From positions 1 to 5,326 of the forward strand of contig JAJRQS010000030.1 in the NCBI GenBank assembly GCA_024280135.1: a DNA stretch of 5,326 nucleotides, read 5' to 3'. Below the pieces are notes generated by a model. It was not told the origin of the DNA. It was given only the letters and a program-made list of their open reading frames with translations, and made no database searches. A program made the position numbers and the translations under genes. Positions 1-5,326 of this stretch are shown in pieces (position 1 is the first letter of the stretch; the number at the start of each line of letters is the position of its first letter). Source of the stretch: Bacteroidota bacterium (GTDB lineage: Bacteria > Bacteroidota > Bacteroidia > Chitinophagales > Saprospiraceae).

Positions 1-336
1 CCATCGATTCCTCACAGCTTGCTGTATATCCTCGATTCTTCGATTCCTCAAAAAGGCCAAGCAACCGGTAAGAACTTTAACCGATACTCACAACCCATCG
101 ATTCCTCACAGCTTGCTGTATATCCTCGATTCTTCGATTCCTCAAAAAAGCCAAGCAAACCGGTAAGAACGTTAACCGATACTCACAACCCATCGATTCC
201 TCACAGCTTGCTGTATATCCTCGATTCTTCGATTCCTCAAAAAAGCCAAGCAACGGTAAGAACGTTAACCGATACCCACAACCCATCGATTCCTCACAGC
301 TTGCTGTATATCCTCGATTCTTCGATTCCTCAAAAA
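1..336. repeat. Tandem direct-repeat array, 93-95 bp unit, about 3.6 copies
   Basis: Units begin at 1, 95, 190 and 283 (each with ccatcgattcctcacagc), giving periods of 94, 95 and 93 bp. The fourth copy stops after about 54 bp in a run of nine A. Each unit has two parts. The first is a conserved core of about 50 bp containing cgattcctca twice and the short palindrome cagcttgctg. The second is a linker of about 45 bp containing ggtaagaacgttaaccgat. Copies differ by few substitutions (aactttaac in copy 1, aacgttaac in copies 2 and 3) and by 1-2 base indels in the linker (gcaaccgg, gcaaaccgg, gcaacgg). The near-identity suggests recent amplification. Because copy 1 starts at base 1, the array probably continues leftwards outside the window. 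It is not CRISPR: units are contiguous and there are no unique spacers. Its function is unknown; a decayed relative lies at 3931-4019. Confidence 0.93.
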
Positions 337-381
337 AAAACATAGAACTGACAAAATGGCATAGATTAATCTTAAATCCCG

Positions 382-389
382 TACCTTTG
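382..389 (+). promoter_or_regulatory. Bacteroidota -7 promoter element (TACCTTTG) for miaB
   Basis: TACCTTTG matches the TAnnTTTG consensus of the primary sigma factor in Bacteroidota. It lies 46 nt before the miaB ATG, predicting transcription from about 394-396 and a leader of about 40 nt. I see no clean TTG at the expected -33 position, so the call rests on the -7 element and its placement in the only non-repeat gap before the gene. Confidence 0.6.
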
Positions 390-435
390 CATTCTATTAT
401 GTTTTGCGAAAGCGTAACGAATCAAAGAGAAAACC

Positions 436-1866
436 ATGTCAGATCAAAAACTAGTTCAGATTACGGTTAATAAGGAGATGGATGAGCGTATCCAAGGTAC
501 TCCTTTGCAGCGGAAAGGAGATGAAACGAAGTCTAAGAAATTTTATATTGAGAGCTATGGCTGCGCGATGAATTTTAATGATTCAGAGATTGTAGCATCG
601 GTATTGGATACGATGGATTATGGTAATACACAGAATATAGAGGAGGCCGATTTGATTTTGGTGAACACCTGTTCCATTCGAGAAAAGGCCGAAAAAACCA
701 TCCGTAAAAGACTAGAGTTTTACAATAGTTTAAAAAAGACAAATCCAAATATAAAAGTAGGGGTGCTCGGTTGCATGGCAGAGCGATTGAAGTCCACCTT
801 GTTAGAAGAAGAGAAAATCGTAGATCTGATGGCTGGACCAGATGCGTATCGAGATTTACCTAATTTGATAGCCAAGGCAGAAGGTGGAGATAAAAGCATA
901 AATGTGTTCTTATCTCGTGTCGAAACATATGACGATATTATGCCGTCGCGTTTGGATCAAAATGGAATATCAAGCTTTATTTCTATCATGCGAGGTTGTG
1001 ATAACATGTGTACTTTTTGTGTAGTGCCTTTTACCCGAGGTAGAGAGAGAAGCAGAGAGCCTTATTCTATTTTGGCGGAGGCAGAAGATTTATTTCAAAA
1101 GGGATATAGAGAGGTAACGCTATTGGGTCAAAATGTAGATTCTTATAAATGGACAAATCCTGAAACGGGTGAACACATGACTTTTGCACAATTACTGGTG
1201 ATGGTTGCCAAAGTTCACCCCGATATGCGGGTCAGATTCTCGACGTCACATCCTAAAGATATTACAGATGATGTCTTATTTGCGATAAGAGATTATGAAA
1301 ATATTTGTAATTATATTCACCTTCCTTTGCAAGCAGGTAGTTCTAGAATTCTAGAATTAATGAATCGAACTTATGACCAAGAATGGTATCTTAATAAAGT
1401 GAAAAGAATTTATGATATTATTCCAGATTGTGCCATTTCATCGGATATGATGACGGGTTTTTGTTCGGAGACAGTGGAGGATCACGAAGAGACTTTGAAG
1501 GTGATGGAAATTGCCCAATATTCAATGTCGTATATGTTTGCTTATTCGGATAGACCTGGGACTCCAGCACACAAAAAGTTTGAGGATGACGTTCCTGAAA
1601 AAGAAAAAAAGAGGCGATTAGCCGAAGTCATTAGATTGCAAAACCAAATTTCTTTCGCACATAATCAAAGAGATATTGGCAAAGTGTTTAAAGTTTTAAT
1701 TGAAGGAAATTCTAAGCGGTCGGATGAAGATTTTAAAGGAAAAACTTCTCAAAATAAAGTAGTTAATTTTGCAAAGAAAGGAGATTTAAAAAAAGGGGAT
1801 TACACTTTTGTAAAAATTATTAGTGGAACGAGTGCCAGCTTGCGCGGAGAAATTGTGAAGCAGTAG
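436..1866 (+). CDS. miaB: tRNA-2-methylthio-N6-dimethylallyladenosine synthase (MiaB)
   Basis: This 476-residue radical-SAM methylthiotransferase adds the 2-methylthio group to N6-isopentenyladenosine at position 37 of tRNAs reading UNN codons, in the cytoplasm. All three family domains are visible. The N-terminal UPF0004 domain (about 35-150) has the three auxiliary 4Fe-4S cysteines C43 (in YGCAMN), C79 (NTCSIR) and C113 (LGCMAE). The radical-SAM domain has C188, C192 and C195 in RGCDNMCTFC, followed by VVPFTRGRERSR, typical of MiaB. A C-terminal TRAM domain (about 411-474) ends in the TSASLRGEIV segment. YGCAMN and the single CxxxCxxC favour MiaB over RimO or MtaB. The first 34 residues are a variable extension seen in many homologues. 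The ATG at 436 follows an A-rich leader without a strong Shine-Dalgarno. The gene appears intact, of normal length, and is probably cotranscribed with the regulator 13 nt downstream. Confidence 0.96.
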   Translation: MSDQKLVQITVNKEMDERIQGTPLQRKGDETKSKKFYIESYGCAMNFNDSEIVASVLDTMDYGNTQNIEEADLILVNTCSIREKAEKTIRKRLEFYNSLKKTNPNIKVGVLGCMAERLKSTLLEEEKIVDLMAGPDAYRDLPNLIAKAEGGDKSINVFLSRVETYDDIMPSRLDQNGISSFISIMRGCDNMCTFCVVPFTRGRERSREPYSILAEAEDLFQKGYREVTLLGQNVDSYKWTNPETGEHMTFAQLLVMVAKVHPDMRVRFSTSHPKDITDDVLFAIRDYENICNYIHLPLQAGSSRILELMNRTYDQEWYLNKVKRIYDIIPDCAISSDMMTGFCSETVEDHEETLKVMEIAQYSMSYMFAYSDRPGTPAHKKFEDDVPEKEKKRRLAEVIRLQNQISFAHNQRDIGKVFKVLIEGNSKRSDEDFKGKTSQNKVVNFAKKGDLKKGDYTFVKIISGTSASLRGEIVKQ

Positions 1867-1879
1867 GAAATTACGTATT

Positions 1880-3148
1880 ATGAATGTACAAGAGGTAAAA
1901 AGAAGGTTTGGAATAGTGGGTCGATCGGTATCTTTGGATCAGGCGTTGGAGACTGCTGTTCGGGTGGCCAATACAGAATTAACTGTTTTGATCAGTGGAG
2001 AAAGTGGGGTAGGGAAGGAAGTCTTTTCAAAAGTGATTCATGCCATGAGTGCCCGAAAGCACCATGCTTTTATTGCAGTAAACTGCGGTGCAATCCCTGT
2101 TGGTACGATTAATTCTGAGTTGTTTGGACATGAAAAAGGTGCTTTTACAGGGGCTACGGCTGATAGAAAAGGCTATTTTGAAACAGTCGATAATGGGACT
2201 ATTTTTTTAGATGAAATTTCGGAAATGCCCAAAGACACGCAGGCATATTTGTTGAGGGTTTTGGAAAGTGGGGAGTTTATGCGTGTCGGTTCTTCTGTTG
2301 TACGCAAAACAAATGTGCGTGTAGTTGCAGCTTCAAATGTGGATTTAGAGAAGCAAGTACAAAAAGGAAAATTTAGACAAGATTTATTTTATCGACTGAA
2401 TACAGTGCCCATTCATGTGCCTTCTTTAAAGGAAAGAAGAGAGGACATTTCTATACTATTTAAAAAGTTTGTAGCAGACTTTTCGGACAAGTACCGAACA
2501 GATCCTATTCGACTAGACGACGAGGCAGAGCAATTATTAATTAATTATGCCTGGCCAGGAAATGTCAGAGAATTAAAAAATCTAGCAGAGCAATTGTCTG
2601 TCCTTACGGAAAAAAGAATTATTTCTGCAGCTGATTTAATGTCCGTTAAACCAGCTATCATCCAAAGGAACTTGCCAGCTATAAAAGATGAGAAAGAAAG
2701 TTTTTTGCACGAAAGAGATCTCTTGTATCGAGTATTATTTGATATGCAAAAAGATATGACGCAATTAAAAAAACTAGTGCATGAATTGGTCAAGTCAAAT
2801 AATCTACAAATGCCAGATTTTGACTCTGCTAATTTCTTGGCTGAACCCATCACAAGACCGGCCATCGTGACCCAAGAACCATCTTTTCAGAGTGATTATC
2901 CGGTGCCACAGCCTCAGGCGGAGTGGTTACCCAAAAACGAACAGCCTAGAGTGGTAGATGCAAACATGAAAGCCTACTACGAACAAGCAGAAGTAGTCGA
3001 AGAATCTTTGTCATTAGAAAAAATGGAAAAAGATTTTATCGAAAAAGCACTAGAAAAACACAATAACAGAAGAAAAGAGGCTGCCAAAGATTTAGGCATT
3101 TCTGAACGTACGCTTTATCGTAAGATAAAGCAGTATGGGTTGGAATAG
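1880..3148 (+). CDS. Sigma-54-dependent AAA+ transcriptional activator, Fis-type HTH, no receiver domain
   Basis: This 422-residue bacterial enhancer-binding protein is expected to hydrolyse ATP to remodel sigma-54 RNA polymerase at -24/-12 promoters. The AAA+ domain spans about 10-245. It has Walker A GESGVGKE (40-47), the sigma-54 contact loop GAFTGA intact (87-92), Walker B TIFLDE (107-112), the arginine-finger segment FRQDLFYRLN (165-174) and the sensor II motif GNVREL (227-232). Residues about 275-308 look helical or coiled-coil. A proline- and glutamine-rich linker follows (about 320-365), then a C-terminal Fis-type HTH (about 380-420, ending in LGISERTLYRKIKQYG). Only about 10 residues precede the AAA+ domain, so there is no receiver, GAF or PAS sensor. 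Activity must be set by level, a partner, or the unusual middle region. AGGAAA at 1865-1870 is a plausible ribosome site 9 nt before the ATG. It lies 13 nt after miaB, an order I recall as common in Bacteroidota. Target genes are not evident here. Confidence 0.93.
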   Translation: MNVQEVKRRFGIVGRSVSLDQALETAVRVANTELTVLISGESGVGKEVFSKVIHAMSARKHHAFIAVNCGAIPVGTINSELFGHEKGAFTGATADRKGYFETVDNGTIFLDEISEMPKDTQAYLLRVLESGEFMRVGSSVVRKTNVRVVAASNVDLEKQVQKGKFRQDLFYRLNTVPIHVPSLKERREDISILFKKFVADFSDKYRTDPIRLDDEAEQLLINYAWPGNVRELKNLAEQLSVLTEKRIISAADLMSVKPAIIQRNLPAIKDEKESFLHERDLLYRVLFDMQKDMTQLKKLVHELVKSNNLQMPDFDSANFLAEPITRPAIVTQEPSFQSDYPVPQPQAEWLPKNEQPRVVDANMKAYYEQAEVVEESLSLEKMEKDFIEKALEKHNNRRKEAAKDLGISERTLYRKIKQYGLE

Positions 3149-3154
3149 TGTTTG

Positions 3155-3796
3155 TTAATCCAAGTTATGTTTAACTCCCGCTTGTTTTTCTTTCCTCAAA
3201 TGATCCGTAAATAAAATACCATTCAAGTGATCGATTTCGTGTTGAAAAATAACCGCTGTAAAATCCTCGATCATTTCACAGATGTGCTCCCCTTTTGGAT
3301 TGTCATATTGGAGTAGAATAGCATACGCACGCATGTGCAAGGTGTCCTGAATATCAGGAATAGATAAGCAGCCTTCTAGCACGGTTTGCTTTAAATCGGT
3401 GTATTTATCAATCCTAGGATTATAATAGACTTCAAAAGGATTATCTGCTTTGTCAAAACGCTGAATCCAGATGATGTTTTTCAAGATACCCACTTGTGGT
3501 GCTGCGATTCCCACCCCTGGATGAGCTGGATCTCTTACGGTCGCAAAGAGCCTATCGGAAAAATAGTCAAGTAAAGTGTCCGAAGCAGAAACCTTAAAAG
3601 ACTGGCTTTTACTACGCAATACAATGGAATCTTTAGGGAGTGTGATTTGTAGGACGCGCATAGATTCCGCTCGTTTGCCAGAAAGGATTAATTGGGTCTC
3701 CGCTTGAGAGAAAACATTTTGTTGAATGGGTAAGCCCTTGCGGGAAAAACAACTGGACATAACCAAAAGGAGTAGAAGAAAAGGAAGTAGCCGCAT
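3155..3796 (-). CDS. Peptide deformylase homologue with lipoprotein signal peptide
   Basis: Peptide deformylases are metal (usually iron) hydrolases that remove the N-formyl group from nascent proteins. Using the ATG at 3796 (213 aa), all three family motifs are intact: GVGIAAPQ (94-101, Q101), EGCLS (141-145, metal ligand C143) and QHEIDH (185-190, ligands H186 and H190, catalytic E187). The N-terminus is atypical. MRLLPF is followed by a run of leucines and VMSSC, a lipobox-like site with Cys16, then a linker of about 30 residues before the catalytic domain. This predicts a lipid-anchored envelope protein, not a cytosolic one. Met46 (MRVLQITLP) aligns with the usual start of E. coli deformylase, so an internal start would give a normal 168-residue enzyme. 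A TTG at 3808 would add four residues, but it sits inside the -7 promoter element, so I prefer the ATG. The gene converges on the regulator gene, with stops 6 nt apart. It may be a second deformylase beside a housekeeping def elsewhere, so I give no symbol. Confidence 0.88.
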   Translation of the reverse strand: MRLLPFLLLLLVMSSCFSRKGLPIQQNVFSQAETQLILSGKRAESMRVLQITLPKDSIVLRSKSQSFKVSASDTLLDYFSDRLFATVRDPAHPGVGIAAPQVGILKNIIWIQRFDKADNPFEVYYNPRIDKYTDLKQTVLEGCLSIPDIQDTLHMRAYAILLQYDNPKGEHICEMIEDFTAVIFQHEIDHLNGILFTDHLRKEKQAGVKHNLD

Positions 3797-3805
3797 TTTT
3801 TTTAA

Positions 3806-3813
3806 CAAAGATA
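3806..3813 (-). promoter_or_regulatory. Bacteroidota -7 promoter element (TATCTTTG) for the deformylase-like gene
   Basis: On the minus strand TATCTTTG matches TAnnTTTG exactly. Its 3' end is only 9 nt before the ATG at 3796. With the usual few-base distance to the start point, the transcript would begin around 3800 and have a leader of about 4-5 nt, almost leaderless. This favours the ATG at 3796 over the TTG at 3808. No clear -33 TTG is visible. Confidence 0.55.
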
Positions 3814-3930
3814 AGATAATTTGGGTACACAGCGCATCTAGAATTTAAAGGGTGTGAATATAACATATAAAATCGCTTATCAGTGAAAAATGTCAATTTG
3901 GATAGTAAAATACTTGATTAGTCCAACTGA

Positions 3931-4019
3931 TTTTTTGAGGAACCGAATATTCGAAGAACCGAACGCATTAGTGCTCGATTCCTCGCAGCTTACTGCTCAT
4001 TCTCGATTGCTCGATTCCA
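3931..4019. repeat. Decayed head-to-head copy of the left-edge repeat
   Basis: Bases 3973-4018 align without gaps to bases 2-47 of the array at the left edge, with about 36 of 46 identities, including cgattcctc, cagctt and ctcgatt. Immediately upstream, 3931-3962 resembles the same core in the opposite orientation: its reverse complement reads tcggttcttcg, then aatat, then tcggttcctcaaaaaa. The corresponding array sequence is tcgattcttcgattcctcaaaaaa. Two half-units therefore face each other and could form an imperfect stem. The linker part of the unit is absent. This makes the repeat a dispersed family, not a single local array. It lies between two divergent promoters. Confidence 0.75.
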
Positions 4020-4058
4020 CTTTCGGAGGTAGTCTCAAACTTTTACGCAAAAAATAAC

Positions 4059-4066
4059 TAAATTTG
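4059..4066 (+). promoter_or_regulatory. Bacteroidota -7 promoter element (TAAATTTG) for the coiled-coil/membrane operon
   Basis: TAAATTTG matches TAnnTTTG exactly and lies 19 nt before the ATG at 4086. Transcription would start near 4071-4073, leaving a short, A-rich leader of about 14 nt with no Shine-Dalgarno sequence. No clear TTG is seen in the -33 region. The decayed repeat ends about 40 bp upstream. Confidence 0.6.
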
Positions 4067-4085
4067 TGGAACTAAAACCTAAAGA

Positions 4086-4643
4086 ATGAGTGACCAACTA
4101 AAAAACCTTTTTGCGCAAGCATCGGGAGTAGATGAGAAGAGTTTGAGTTTTTTGATGAAAGCCCTTTCGGAAAATGATTTATCTGGATTTGATTATATCC
4201 AGTTTAAACAAGCTGTCCAGTCTTTAAAAAAGATGAATATGGATGAAGCTACTGCTTTTAAATCCGCTTTTGCAACAGCAGCGACTATGGGCTTAACGAA
4301 AGAAAAGCTAGTAGATACAGCAGGGTATTATCGAAATTTACTAGGTAAAGAAGAGCAAAATTTTGCGCAAGCATTGAGCAATCAACTAGCCACTAAAATT
4401 GATGCAAAAAAAGAGAAAGTAACTAAGCTGAAGTATCAAATAGATAAGAATAAAGAACAAATACAAAAGCTACAAGATGAAATTGCGGGGTATTTGGATG
4501 AAGTAGAGACGACGGAAGCGTCCATAGTTGACGAAGATGGCCGTCTGACACAGACTAAGGAGAAATTTGAAAAGACCCACCAAGCGGTGCTAAATGTGAT
4601 AGATGAAGACATTGCCCTTATTTCTAAATATCTTGGAGCATAA
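4086..4643 (+). CDS. Hypothetical soluble helical/coiled-coil protein
   Basis: I do not recognise this 185-residue protein by name. It has no signal peptide or membrane segment and contains no cysteine or tryptophan. Residues 1-85 look like a compact helical domain (MSDQLKNLFAQASG, then short amphipathic helices with a TAATMGLT turn near 65-71). Residues about 87-170 are rich in K, E, Q and D with regular hydrophobic spacing (for example KLKYQIDKNKEQIQKLQDEI at 114-133), predicting a long coiled coil. A short hydrophobic tail (IALISKYLGA) ends the protein. It is expected to be cytoplasmic. The ATG has its own promoter element 19 nt upstream, and the stop is 3 nt before the next gene, whose probable ribosome site (GGAG at 4635-4638) lies within this gene. 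Tight coupling suggests the two products work together, perhaps through their coiled coils. Coding character is good and there is no sign of decay. Confidence 0.85.
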   Translation: MSDQLKNLFAQASGVDEKSLSFLMKALSENDLSGFDYIQFKQAVQSLKKMNMDEATAFKSAFATAATMGLTKEKLVDTAGYYRNLLGKEEQNFAQALSNQLATKIDAKKEKVTKLKYQIDKNKEQIQKLQDEIAGYLDEVETTEASIVDEDGRLTQTKEKFEKTHQAVLNVIDEDIALISKYLGA

Positions 4644-4646
4644 TTA

Positions 4647-5326
4647 ATGACAGACAATCGAGCATTTTGGAAAAAACCTTCTGGTGTGACTGCTGCTATT
4701 TTTCTGGCTGCGATAGCTTCAGGGTTGACACATCTTGCCGTTAATTACCTCCCGTCCTTTGAAACTATTTTGCAAAATAACTGGTACTTAGGCATCACGG
4801 TAGGTGTTTTATCTTTAATGGTTTTTGCCGTAGTGGATGTGAACGCACGCAATATAATAAGTAATGCCTACATGTCTGCGATGCGGGCCATAACGGGCGT
4901 ATTTATTAAGATGGATCCAATATCCCGTCTAAAAAGTTATTTGGATGACCTTGCGGACAATATTAATGAACTGAGCATGCAGATAGGTAAACTGCGAGGA
5001 GAAATGAGGAATCTACGTAGTATTATTGATAAGAACGATGCAGGTATCAAAAAGAATTTACTCCTTGCGGAAAAAGCAAAAGCGAATAACAATCAAAAAG
5101 AACTAATTCTTACCTCTCGTAAAGCGGGCCGTCTTGAAGAATCCAATAAAAAGTATTTTATACTAGAAAAGCAAATGAAACATTTGTATAAAATCTTAAC
5201 TCGGATGTACGAACATTCTGAGATCCTACATGAAGATACACAAGACCAAGTAAGTATAAAAGAGATTGAGTATAAAGCAATTTTAGCCTCTAGCAAAGCC
5301 ATGAGAGGGGCGAAAAGTATCATCAG
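4647..5326 (+). CDS. Two-TM membrane protein with long helical coiled-coil domain (3' end outside window)
   Basis: An open frame starts at the ATG at 4647 (MTDNRAFWKKPSG) and runs 226 codons to the window edge without a stop, so the gene is partial. Two membrane segments are visible at about 13-35 (GVTAAIFLAAIASGLTHLAV) and 46-64 (YLGITVGVLSLMVFAVV). With the two helices forming a hairpin, the rest should be cytoplasmic. From about residue 90 (KMDPISRLKSYLDDL) it is almost wholly helical and charged, with coiled-coil character to about 195 and further helix beyond. The order DP-helix, KLRGEMRNLR, LLLAEKAKANNNQKE, then a second long helix recalls the hairpin of PspA/IM30 proteins, but I cannot confirm homology. 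A weak resemblance in layout to XpaC-type proteins (two TM, then helical domain) is the alternative. GGAG 8 nt upstream is a likely ribosome site. It is translated as an operon with the preceding coiled-coil gene, 3 nt away. Confidence 0.85.
   Translation, partial: MTDNRAFWKKPSGVTAAIFLAAIASGLTHLAVNYLPSFETILQNNWYLGITVGVLSLMVFAVVDVNARNIISNAYMSAMRAITGVFIKMDPISRLKSYLDDLADNINELSMQIGKLRGEMRNLRSIIDKNDAGIKKNLLLAEKAKANNNQKELILTSRKAGRLEESNKKYFILEKQMKHLYKILTRMYEHSEILHEDTQDQVSIKEIEYKAILASSKAMRGAKSII

Noticed and set aside
1..336. CRISPR array
   Set aside because: The 93-95 bp units are contiguous and nearly identical throughout. There are no unique spacers, and no cas genes are nearby.
77..343. Open frame of 88 codons on the minus strand across the repeats
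   Set aside because: Same reason: repeat-derived, overlapping the other frame, with no recognisable domain.
19..345. Open frame of 108 codons on the plus strand across the left-edge repeats
   Set aside because: It is a by-product of the tandem repeat. The 94/95/93 bp periods shift frame between copies, the peptide is repetitive (YILDSSIPQK), and it has no promoter or ribosome site.
348..353. CTGACA as a -35-like element for the miaB promoter
   Set aside because: It is 28 bp from the -7 element, too far for either the Bacteroidota or the sigma-70 spacing.
2545..2865. Minus-strand open frame within the sigma-54 activator gene
   Set aside because: Antisense shadow of a gene with clear AAA+ and HTH motifs.
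3633..3896. Minus-strand open frame in another phase overlapping the start of the deformylase gene
   Set aside because: It overlaps a frame that has a signal peptide and family motifs, and it shows no domain of its own.
3841..3930. Possible terminator or small RNA between the deformylase promoter and the decayed repeat
   Set aside because: AT-rich sequence with no convincing GC stem or U-run; I see nothing I can support here.
4436..4657. Minus-strand open frame opposite the coiled-coil gene
   Set aside because: Ser/Cys-rich shadow of a K/E-rich coiled-coil coding strand.
5093..5323. Minus-strand open frame near the right edge
   Set aside because: Antisense to the continuous plus-strand frame from 4647, which has its own start, ribosome site and TM segments.

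Overview
The window looks like chromosomal DNA from a low-GC member of the Bacteroidota. Three lines of evidence point there. Three separate sites match the phylum's sigma-ABfrm -7 promoter element, TAnnTTTG (TACCTTTG, TATCTTTG and TAAATTTG), each just ahead of a gene. Leaders are mostly A-rich with little Shine-Dalgarno sequence. miaB is followed directly by a sigma-54-type AAA+ regulator, an order I recall as common in this phylum. A Saprospiraceae-like or related lineage is possible, but I cannot fix the genus from sequence alone.

Layout: (1) Bases 1-336 are a non-coding tandem array of a 93-95 bp unit, about 3.6 copies, entering from beyond the left edge. (2) A promoter at 382-389 drives miaB (436-1866), a tRNA methylthiotransferase. 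It is followed 13 nt later by a sigma-54-dependent activator gene (1880-3148) with a Fis-type HTH and no N-terminal receiver domain. (3) Converging on these, only 6 nt away, is a minus-strand peptide deformylase homologue (3155-3796) with all catalytic residues and an N-terminal lipoprotein signal peptide, which is unusual for an enzyme that normally works on ribosomes. Its promoter lies almost on top of its start codon. (4) The 289 bp intergenic region at 3797-4085 holds that promoter, a decayed head-to-head copy of the left-edge repeat, and a second outward promoter. (5) That promoter drives a two-gene plus-strand operon: a soluble helical/coiled-coil protein (4086-4643) and, 3 nt later, a protein with two transmembrane helices followed by a long helical coiled-coil domain (4647 to beyond the window end). 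I do not recognise either by name. The second one's helical pattern is reminiscent of PspA/IM30 (ESCRT-III-like) proteins, which is a hypothesis only.

How the genes work together: miaB and the regulator are probably cotranscribed but functionally distinct (tRNA modification; gene regulation). The last two genes probably form a membrane-associated complex. The best candidates for something undescribed are the lipoprotein deformylase, the coiled-coil/membrane pair, and the repeat family that lies upstream of two transcription units.
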